A stretch of DNA of 5,656 nt from CAYTET01 sp964436975 (GTDB taxonomy: Bacteria; Bacillota_I; Bacilli_A; Erysipelotrichales; Erysipelotrichaceae): the NCBI GenBank assembly GCA_964436975.1, contig CAYTET010000085.1, forward strand, positions 1 to 5,656. The letters are read 5' to 3'. Positions 1-5,056 of this stretch are shown piece by piece. The notes beneath the pieces were generated by a model. The model saw nothing but the letters and a program-made list of their open reading frames with translations, did not search any database and was not told the origin of the DNA. A program made the translations under genes and the position numbers. Position 1 is the first letter of the stretch, and every line of letters starts with the position of its first letter.

Positions 1-402
1 GTTCTGGCTGGGCTCAACTATCGCTTCGGCTGGGTTGAAATGCTGCCGTGGGGTGAAATTGCGGCCTGCATTACGATGCTGACCGGCTATGGCGTGTGGG
101 CGGAGGTCATGCGTGAAAACGCCTATCTTTCCCGGACGGTCGAGATTCAGAAGGATCAGAAGGTCATCGATACCGGACTGTATGCGGCTGTCCGCCATCC
201 GATGTATGCGGCGGCTCTGCTGATGTTCTTAAGCATTCCCCTTGTACTGGGATCGCTTATTTCGTTTGCTGTCTTCCTTGGCTTTATTCCAATTTTTGTC
301 CTGAGGATAAAAAACGAAGAAAAAGTTCTGGAAGAAGGCCTGCCGGGCTATCGGGACTATGAAAAGAAAGTCAGATACCGGCTGCTTCCGCATATCTGGT
401 AA
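1..402 (+). CDS. Membrane methyltransferase, isoprenylcysteine carboxyl methyltransferase / PEMT-like family (C-terminal part)
   Basis: The reading frame is open from the first base, so the start lies upstream of the window; the ATG at 40 is internal to an already open frame. About 133 residues are visible. Two hydrophobic stretches flank a TGLYAAVRHPMYAA segment (about 178-216), and the RHPMY core is the hallmark of the ICMT/PEMT families, where this region helps bind S-adenosylmethionine. The end has the usual family pattern of a conserved Glu, then GYRDYEKKVRYRLLPHIW. These proteins are integral membrane enzymes that methylate a lipid or a lipid-linked carboxyl group using SAM. The bacterial substrate is usually unknown, and nothing here identifies it. 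The downstream genes lie after a 562-base gap with a hairpin terminator, so it is probably a separate transcription unit from yhfX. The family call is firm; the specific reaction is not. Confidence 0.85.
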   Translation, partial: VLAGLNYRFGWVEMLPWGEIAACITMLTGYGVWAEVMRENAYLSRTVEIQKDQKVIDTGLYAAVRHPMYAAALLMFLSIPLVLGSLISFAVFLGFIPIFVLRIKNEEKVLEEGLPGYRDYEKKVRYRLLPHIW

Positions 403-539
403 AGCAAGCATTCAGGACTGATTCTTTTTACTGTCAAATTTTGGAATTGAAAGGTTCATCAGAAGATAACTGTTGATAATAGATTTGCCAATCATCAATT
501 AAGCATACTGATTAGAAACAAATATCAAGCGATTCAGGA

Positions 540-568
540 CAGCCTTTAGAGCAGGCTGCCTTTTATTT
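540..568 (+). terminator. Probable Rho-independent terminator downstream of the methyltransferase gene
   Basis: CAGCCT (540-545) and AGGCTG (553-558) form a perfect 6-bp stem around a 7-base loop, followed by CCTTTTATTT. It sits about 138 bases after the methyltransferase stop codon, so it would end that transcript after a long 3' untranslated region. The stem is short and the T-run is interrupted, so the strength is uncertain. Confidence 0.55.
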
Positions 569-704
569 AAGGCTTAAACAGCGTTAATGACTTCTGACTT
601 AATTAAAAAGAAAGACTTACCTTTCGAGAAGAAGATTTAACTATATTCAAAGCATGAAAACACGAAAAACGTTAATAGTAATACGACTCACTGGAAGTCA
701 TTTA

Positions 705-718
705 CCAGACCGGTCTGG
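705..718. promoter_or_regulatory. 14-bp perfect palindrome, candidate operator
   Basis: CCAGACCGGTCTGG is a perfect dyad with no spacer. It ends 6 bases before the TTGACA at 725, a normal position for a dimeric regulator site. GACC/GGTC half-sites are seen for some TetR-family regulators, but no regulator gene is in the window, so the binding protein is unknown. It could alternatively act as the stem of a small RNA hairpin. Confidence 0.4.
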
Positions 719-724
719 CTTCAA

Positions 725-753
725 TTGACAGAATATACAAAATGCTGTACATT
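725..753 (+). promoter_or_regulatory. Candidate sigma-A promoter for yhfX-yhfW
   Basis: TTGACA at 725-730 matches the -35 consensus perfectly. With a 17-base spacer, TACATT at 748-753 matches the -10 consensus at 4 of 6 positions, including the first two bases and the last. Transcription would start near 760, leaving a leader of about 205 bases before the GTG of yhfX. The neighbouring palindrome supports a regulated promoter. Confidence 0.45.
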
Positions 754-816
754 TAATAAAAGAAGGTGCTACAGCTTGTTTTTTCTATCAGCAGCAGGGA
801 TGAAGAATGAGCATTC

Positions 817-925
817 AAACAATCGGTGAGGATAGATTATGCTAAGTGTTTGCTATGCTGAATGACTAACTGTTAAAATTGGAAAAATGCTGTTATGACG
901 GCGCTACTGCCGACGGATTGTTTTT
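817..925 (+). promoter_or_regulatory. Long-range inverted repeat with T-run in the yhfX leader, possible attenuator
   Basis: AAACAATC (817-824) is the reverse complement of GATTGTTT (916-923). The pairing continues for two more base pairs (826-827 with 913-914) past a single G-G mismatch. The right arm runs straight into TTTTT (921-925). A competing short hairpin, CGGC (899-902) with GCCG (909-912), precedes the right arm. The loop of about 90 bases is long for a plain terminator, so a switchable leader is only a suggestion. Confidence 0.25.
839..865 (+). CDS. Possible 8-residue leader peptide (MLSVCYAE) upstream of yhfX
   Basis: ATG at 839 is preceded by GGTGAGGA (825-832), which places GAGG seven bases from the start: a good ribosome binding site for so short a frame. 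The peptide ends at TGA 863-865, about 100 bases before yhfX. It lies in the loop of the inverted repeat that pairs 817-827 with 913-923, the usual geometry for translation-sensed attenuation. The peptide has no run of one amino acid that would reveal a sensed metabolite, so this may be chance. Confidence 0.25.
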   Translation: MLSVCYAE

Positions 926-951
926 AGACTGGGGACCGGGTTTAGACAGCT

Positions 952-959
952 GGGGGAGG
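952..959 (+). promoter_or_regulatory. yhfX: Strong ribosome binding site that decides the yhfX start
   Basis: GGGGGAGG sits 5 bases upstream of GTG 965. An ATG overlaps at 963 but runs into a TAG after three codons, so the GTG must be the real start. Confidence 0.8.
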
Positions 960-964
960 CAAAT

Positions 965-2134
965 GTGTTTTTAGAAAAACTTAAAGAGACGAATCCTGCC
1001 TTGCTGAAGACCGCCTTTGACCTGATCGAAGACGGTCAGATTCTGCCGGATACGTATATTCTTGATTTAGACGCAATAACCGAAAACGGCCGGCAGATGC
1101 TGGCAGCAGCCCGGCCGCTGCATATAAAAATGCTGTTTATGCTCAAGCAGATCGGCCGCAACCCGCTGGTAGCCCAAAGGCTGATGGATATCGGCTTTGA
1201 CGGAGCCGTAGCGGTTGATTATAAGGAAGCCCTCCTGCTGGCCAGACACAATATTCCCCTGGGCAATGTCGGCCATCTTGTTCAGATTCCCCAGGGGGCA
1301 ATGAATGCCCTGTTGAAGACCCGTCCGCAGATGGTAACCGTGTATTCAATTGAAAAAATAGCAGAGATCAACGCCGAAGCCGGCCGGCTGGGAATTATTC
1401 AGCCGCTTTTGCTGCGGGTTTCGGATGCTGATTCAGCTCTTTTTTCGGGTCAGCAGGCCGGATTTCATTCAGCCCAGATTAAAAGCGTGATTGAAAGAAT
1501 TGCTCAGCTGCCCAATGTTTCTTTTGGCGGACTGACCGTGTTTCCCGCCTTGCTCTATAACGAGACAGCGGGCTGCGTTGACCCGACCGATAATATGAAA
1601 GCAATGCAAAGAGCCCGGCAGGCTGCGGACGGCCTGGGTTATCACGATTATATGATAAATATCCCCAGCTGCTCCTGCTGCGGTACGCTTCCGCTGATTG
1701 CTTCACTTGGCGGAAACTGTGCCGAGCCTGGCCATGGTCTGACCGGCACAACACCGCTGCACAGATATACTAACCAGCCTGAAAAAATCGGCTATGTTTA
1801 TGTTTCGGAGATTTCTCATAACTATAACGGCAATGCCTACTGCTTTGGCGGAGGCGAATACCGGCGGGGCCATCTGGAAAACTGTCTGATAGGGCGCAGC
1901 GCTGCTGAAGCCGTCAGCGGCCGGGTCAGACTGCCGGATCTTGATTCGATTGATTATCACTTGGAAATTGAAGGAATCCAGACTGTCTGCTGTCCGGTTG
2001 TCATGTGCTTCCGCACCCAGATGTTTACCACGCGCAGCCATATTGCGGTAGTGGAGGGTCTGTCGGCCGGAAAACCGGTGCTTCGGCAGATATATACGTC
2101 ATCAGGTGAGCCGGCGGCCGCCGACTGGCGGTAA
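965..2134 (+). CDS. yhfX: YhfX-type PLP-dependent protein, alanine-racemase-like fold type III
   Basis: The 389 residues match the usual length of E. coli YhfX-type proteins. The N-terminal half is the alanine-racemase-like TIM barrel. After the strand YILDLDAI (31-38), the segment HIKMLFMLKQIGRNP (53-67) carries the likely PLP-binding lysine, Lys61. RVSDAD (151-156) and FGGLTVFPA (187-195) fit later barrel strands. The family signature EPGHGLTGTTPLHR (254-267) and the GGGEYRRGH segment (295-303) are clear. The start is GTG 965, supported by GGGGGAGG. YhfX is annotated as a putative amino acid racemase or related PLP enzyme, but its substrate is not established. Its partner yhfW follows 23 bases later, the same order as in the enterobacterial yhf cluster. 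An unusual SCSCCG stretch (235-240) sits just before the EPGH motif. The family call is firm; the reaction is unknown. Confidence 0.88.
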   Translation: MFLEKLKETNPALLKTAFDLIEDGQILPDTYILDLDAITENGRQMLAAARPLHIKMLFMLKQIGRNPLVAQRLMDIGFDGAVAVDYKEALLLARHNIPLGNVGHLVQIPQGAMNALLKTRPQMVTVYSIEKIAEINAEAGRLGIIQPLLLRVSDADSALFSGQQAGFHSAQIKSVIERIAQLPNVSFGGLTVFPALLYNETAGCVDPTDNMKAMQRARQAADGLGYHDYMINIPSCSCCGTLPLIASLGGNCAEPGHGLTGTTPLHRYTNQPEKIGYVYVSEISHNYNGNAYCFGGGEYRRGHLENCLIGRSAAEAVSGRVRLPDLDSIDYHLEIEGIQTVCCPVVMCFRTQMFTTRSHIAVVEGLSAGKPVLRQIYTSSGEPAAADWR

Positions 2135-2157
2135 AAGCATTGCAAAGTTTGAGAACT

Positions 2158-3402
2158 ATGGAGATGAGCAAAGTGGAGCAGGGACGATTTATTGTCATCG
2201 TATTGGATGGATTCGGGATTGGTGCAATGGCCGATGCGGCTGTTGTGCGGCCCGGTGATGAAAAGGCCAACACTTTAAGAAGCATACTGAAAGATTATCC
2301 GGATTTAAAACTGCCAACTCTGGAAAAGCTGGGTTTGATGAATGCCTACGGCTTCGACAGCGCCATGATGAAAAGAAATCCTGATGCTAATTATGGCCGC
2401 AGCAATCTGATGCACTACGGAGCTGACACTTTCATGGGTCATCAGGAAATTATGGGGACCCGTCCTAAAAAGCCGGACTTCATACCTTTCCAGCAGAAAG
2501 TCGATGAGGTGGCGGCCCATCTGAAAAAATACGGCCATCAGGTCGAAACCATCGAGCACCAGGGCCTGCGCTATCTGGTTGTTGACAGCTATGTCACGGT
2601 TGCCGATAATCTGGAAGCCGATTTAGGGATGTGCTATAACGTAACCGCGCCTTTGGATTTTATTTCCTTTGATAAGGAGCACGATATTGCCGAGCAGGTG
2701 CGTGAAGTAGTGACTGTCGGCCGGGTCATCGTTTTTGGCGGAACCGGCAACAATATGCAGGATCTGTTTAATGCGGAAGAAATCCGGCAGGGCCGCTACA
2801 TCGGCATTGCCTCAGCGAAATCAAAGTCATATGACCAGGGCTACCAGTGCCGCCATTTAGGCTATGGTGTAAACCGCAATGTGCAGGCCCCGACGATTCT
2901 GGGCCGGATGGGCATCCCCGTTGTTCTGATCGGCAAAGTAGCCGACATTGTCTATAACGACTTCGGCACCAGCATCTCCTGTGTGCCGACGCCCCAGGTC
3001 ATGGATATAACCATCCAGCAGACCAAGGCCATGGCCAGCGGCTTTATCTGCACCAATGTGCAGGAAACTGATCTGGCCGGCCATTCACAGAACAGCGGTG
3101 AATATAAAGAGATTCTGCAGCAGGCCGACAACAAACTGGCCGAATTAATCCCTTTGCTGACAAAGTCGGATGTGCTTATTGTCATGGCTGATCATGGCAA
3201 TGATCCGGATATCGGTTCAAGCCGGCATACCCGGGAGCAGGTGCCTGTTCTGATCTACCGGCCGGGCTGCCATGGCATATTTATCGGTCAGCGAAGCAGC
3301 CTGTCTGATATCGGGGCAACCTGTATGGCTTATTTCAACGCTCCGGCAACCGAAAACGGCACTTCCTTTTTAGGAATGCTGGCCTCCGGTGATCAGCAGT
3401 AA
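2158..3402 (+). CDS. yhfW: YhfW-type phosphopentomutase-like metalloenzyme
   Basis: This is an alkaline-phosphatase-superfamily metalloenzyme related to phosphopentomutase DeoB. Counting residues from the furthest in-frame start (TTG 2140), Asp23 lies in DGFGIGAM, Thr97 in ADTFMGHQEIMGT, Asp311 and His315 in DLAGH, Asp351-His352 in MADHGNDP and His363 in RHTRE. These fit the six metal ligands and the phosphorylated Thr of DeoB, so catalysis by phosphoryl transfer on two metal ions is likely. GHQEIMGTRP and pairing with yhfX point to YhfW rather than DeoB. The substrate is unknown, perhaps a phosphorylated sugar or a related phospho-compound. The start is uncertain: TTG 2140, ATG 2158, ATG 2164 or GTG 2173. 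GTG 2173 has the best site (GGAG 2160-2163, 9-base spacing) and leaves a short tail before GRFIVIVLDGFG. It is probably cotranscribed with yhfX, and a strong terminator follows. Confidence 0.87.
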   Translation: MEMSKVEQGRFIVIVLDGFGIGAMADAAVVRPGDEKANTLRSILKDYPDLKLPTLEKLGLMNAYGFDSAMMKRNPDANYGRSNLMHYGADTFMGHQEIMGTRPKKPDFIPFQQKVDEVAAHLKKYGHQVETIEHQGLRYLVVDSYVTVADNLEADLGMCYNVTAPLDFISFDKEHDIAEQVREVVTVGRVIVFGGTGNNMQDLFNAEEIRQGRYIGIASAKSKSYDQGYQCRHLGYGVNRNVQAPTILGRMGIPVVLIGKVADIVYNDFGTSISCVPTPQVMDITIQQTKAMASGFICTNVQETDLAGHSQNSGEYKEILQQADNKLAELIPLLTKSDVLIVMADHGNDPDIGSSRHTREQVPVLIYRPGCHGIFIGQRSSLSDIGATCMAYFNAPATENGTSFLGMLASGDQQ

Positions 3403-3434
3403 GCCCCCAGGCTTTGCGAAAGAACATCTAAATA

Positions 3435-3477
3435 AAAGAGCGCTCGTTCAGCCACCGGCTGGCGAAACGCTCTTTTT
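3435..3477. terminator. Bidirectional Rho-independent terminator between convergent operons
   Basis: AAAGAGCG (3435-3442) pairs with CGCTCTTT (3468-3475). Inside, TTC/GAA and GCCA/TGGC extend the hairpin with small bulges to a CCGGC loop. On the plus strand the stem runs into TTTTT; on the minus strand it runs into CTTTTATTT. It therefore ends both yhfXW, whose stop is 33 bases before it, and the apbE operon, whose stop is 24 bases away on the other side. Confidence 0.9.
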
Positions 3478-3500
3478 CTCTGATTTTAAAATCAGTCGGC

Positions 3501-5042
3501 TCAGTGCCGGCTACCCGGACCGCTATGACTGCCGCCATTGGCCGGCAGAGAGACTTCATAGCTGATGTCCAGGGCATCGGCAACGGCCTGCAGAATGCTG
3601 CTGCTGGAATAAGTTGCCCCGCTGACGGTATCAACATCCAGTGACTGACTCGTCAGAATACCGCTTATCATTGCTGTTTCGGCTCTGGAAAAGTATTTTT
3701 CGTCATCCTGATACGACACAATGGTTATCGCAGTGACGGCTCCGCTTTTAACGGTTACCGTCACGACGGTGGTCCCGCGCAGGCCGGTTCCGCTGCCCTG
3801 GTAAATGCCGTCGGCAACCTGGGCAAAGGAAGTGGCTGCCGGCGCTGAATCATCCGGATTGGTTGAGGTGCTGTCATTTGACGAAGAATCTGATCCGGCA
3901 TCCGAACTGCTGTCAGACTGCAGGGCATTAATAACGGCATTTATGATGCCTTTGGAAGAATAAGTGGCTCCGCTGACGGTGTCGACGTCAACCGTCTGAC
4001 TTGAAATGATGGAACTGATTACCCCCGTCTGGGCTTTGCTGAAAAAGGAAGAATCATCCTGATAGGAGATGACAGTAATGTCGGTAATGAAGCCATTGGC
4101 CACGGTCACTGAAATCGTGGTATTTCCTTTATAGCCCTGTCCCGTTCCGGTATAGGTGCCGTTTTGAAACTGCCCGGTAGTGTTTTCTTCAGCTGACGGC
4201 GGGGATACAGAGGCACCGGCAGATGGTATCAGGCTGCCGGCATATACCAGTCCGCAGATAGCCAAGGAAGCTGCGCTGCCGGCTATAGCCGACTGGGGGT
4301 CCGCCTGCAGACAATTGAAGTGACAGACCGGCAGACATTTCATGCAGTCAATGCACTCGCCGGATTTAACTGTATCATAACTTGTAATGTTTATGCCCAT
4401 GGCGCATTTCCGGCTGCAGGCCCCGCAGTTGGCACAGGTTGTCTTATTCCGTTTTATCCGGTAGAGGCGATTGCGGGAAACCAGCGAAAACAGTGCTCCT
4501 AAAGGGCACAGATAGCGGCAGAAAAAGCGCTCTATGAAAAAGGAAGCCACAATAATGGCGGCCAGAAGGATAAAGCCAACGGAATTAATCCCGGAAAAGT
4601 TGCCGGAAATTAAAAGACCAAAAGCATTCCAGGGACTTAATGAAGAATCAAAACTGTGCCCCAGTATCCAGATAAAGACAATAATGAAAAGAACAACCGC
4701 ATATTTAACCAGTTTGAGAATGCGATCAACTCGGGCGGGGATTTGGCGGCGCCTGGGGAAAAGCCGGTCTGCCAAAGCGGCGGTCAGTTCCTGCATCGTG
4801 CCGAAAAGGCAGAGATAGCCACAGAAAAACCGGCCCCATAAGGCAGTGATAAGAAAGACAGCCAGCACTGTTACCAGCTGGGGCAGCAGACCGGCCAAAG
4901 AAAAGGAAGCCGTCGCCAGCGCCGTGACAATATCCTGCAGGGCTGAAAAAACAGTCATAAACAAGCCGGGAAAAAGAAAAAACGCGGCCAGCTGGAATAA
5001 GTGCCTGATCAGCTGGGCAGTATTGATTTTTTTAAAAGACAT
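3501..5042 (-). CDS. Membrane polyferredoxin (NapH-like) fused to two extracytoplasmic FMN-binding domains
   Basis: The 513 residues read as one electron-transfer chain. Likely helices lie at about 15-38, 50-72, 111-128, 154-172 and 251-271. After helices 2 and 4 come the NapH/Fer4_5 motifs GRFFCGYLC (70-78) and RFFCRYLCP (172-180). Two classical 4Fe-4S motifs follow on the cytoplasmic side: Cys203/206/209/213 and Cys230/233/236/240. The fifth helix leads outside to two FMN_bind domains (about 294-374 and 411-491) joined by a Ser/Asp/Thr-rich linker. Each ends in DTVSGAT-YSS, the ApbE-type flavinylation motif, with Thr360 and Thr477 as the likely FMN attachment sites. The start ATG has GAGG (5051-5054) eight bases upstream. 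apbE ends 14 bases before it, so the modifying enzyme is in the same operon. Likely role: carrying electrons from the cytoplasm to covalent FMN outside, for an unknown acceptor. The domain order is clear; the physiological partner is inference. Confidence 0.9.
   Translation of the reverse strand: MSFKKINTAQLIRHLFQLAAFFLFPGLFMTVFSALQDIVTALATASFSLAGLLPQLVTVLAVFLITALWGRFFCGYLCLFGTMQELTAALADRLFPRRRQIPARVDRILKLVKYAVVLFIIVFIWILGHSFDSSLSPWNAFGLLISGNFSGINSVGFILLAAIIVASFFIERFFCRYLCPLGALFSLVSRNRLYRIKRNKTTCANCGACSRKCAMGINITSYDTVKSGECIDCMKCLPVCHFNCLQADPQSAIAGSAASLAICGLVYAGSLIPSAGASVSPPSAEENTTGQFQNGTYTGTGQGYKGNTTISVTVANGFITDITVISYQDDSSFFSKAQTGVISSIISSQTVDVDTVSGATYSSKGIINAVINALQSDSSSDAGSDSSSNDSTSTNPDDSAPAATSFAQVADGIYQGSGTGLRGTTVVTVTVKSGAVTAITIVSYQDDEKYFSRAETAMISGILTSQSLDVDTVSGATYSSSSILQAVADALDISYEVSLPANGGSHSGPGSRH
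3570..3812 (-). repeat. FMN-binding domain, copy 2 of an internal tandem duplication
   Basis: This stretch encodes residues 411-491 and ends close to the C-terminus. It keeps the SGAT motif with Thr477, so both copies should be able to carry FMN. The offset from copy 1 is 117 codons, of which about 36 are the Ser/Asp/Thr-rich linker. Confidence 0.8.
3921..4163 (-). repeat. FMN-binding domain, copy 1 of an internal tandem duplication
   Basis: This stretch encodes residues 294-374. Copy 2 lies at 3570-3812. A hand alignment gives about 45 identical residues of 81, including the shared SYQDD and the whole DVDTVSGATYSS block. This is a diverged internal duplication, not a recent one. Confidence 0.8.
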
Positions 5043-5050
5043 AGTGAATT

Positions 5051-5054
5051 CCTC
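5051..5054 (-). promoter_or_regulatory. Ribosome binding site of the polyferredoxin/FMN gene
   Basis: Read on the minus strand, this is GAGG eight bases before the ATG at 5042. It lies only two bases after the apbE stop codon, so ribosomes finishing apbE can reinitiate, which ties production of the enzyme to that of its substrate. Confidence 0.7.
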
Positions 5055-5056
5055 GC

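Larger units (their letters stand above)
403..964. other. 562-base AT-rich intergenic region without a supported gene
   Basis: No frame on either strand codes for a recognisable protein. The stretch is visibly richer in A and T than the flanking genes. It holds the hairpin at 540-568, a T7-promoter-like 15-mer at 678-692, a palindrome at 705-718, a promoter candidate at 725-753, an 8-residue leader ORF at 839-865, an inverted repeat joining 817-827 to 913-923, and the yhfX ribosome binding site at 952-959. One forward frame from 654 to about 797 gives protein-like sequence broken by stops, possibly the relic of a lost gene. Confidence 0.7.

Noticed and set aside
410..540. Direct repeat of ATTCAGGAC at 410-418 and 532-540
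   Set aside because: Only nine bases match with no shared flanks, and no mobile-element gene lies between them.
744..785. Hairpin GCTGTA/TACAGC followed by a T-run, as a terminator
   Set aside because: The stem is only 6 bp with a 20-base loop, and its left arm overlaps the -10 region, so most of it would not be in the transcript from the promoter proposed here.
1703..2041. A 112-residue open frame on the minus strand opposite yhfX
   Set aside because: It lies entirely antisense to a gene with clear family motifs, its translation resembles no family, and it has no convincing ribosome site.
2025..2559. Minus-strand open frames of 84-86 residues opposite yhfW
   Set aside because: Both are antisense to the phosphopentomutase-like coding sequence, with no recognisable domains.
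2158..3402. Calling this gene deoB (true phosphopentomutase)
   Set aside because: The metal-binding motifs are shared, but GHQEIMGTRP, the spacing of DLAGH and the pairing with yhfX fit YhfW; no nucleoside catabolism genes are nearby.
3482..3493. GATTTTAAAATC 12-bp palindrome near the end of the FMN gene
   Set aside because: It is AT-only apart from the ends and lies in the 3' untranslated region next to a strong terminator, so an operator role is unlikely.
4534..4818. A 94-residue plus-strand open frame, plus other frames around 4320-5112
   Set aside because: They are antisense to the polyferredoxin/FMN gene and give basic, low-information translations typical of shadow frames.
3501..5042. 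Calling this gene nqrC or rnfG
   Set aside because: Those proteins have one FMN domain and no NapH-like Fe-S membrane part, and no other Nqr or Rnf subunits are present.
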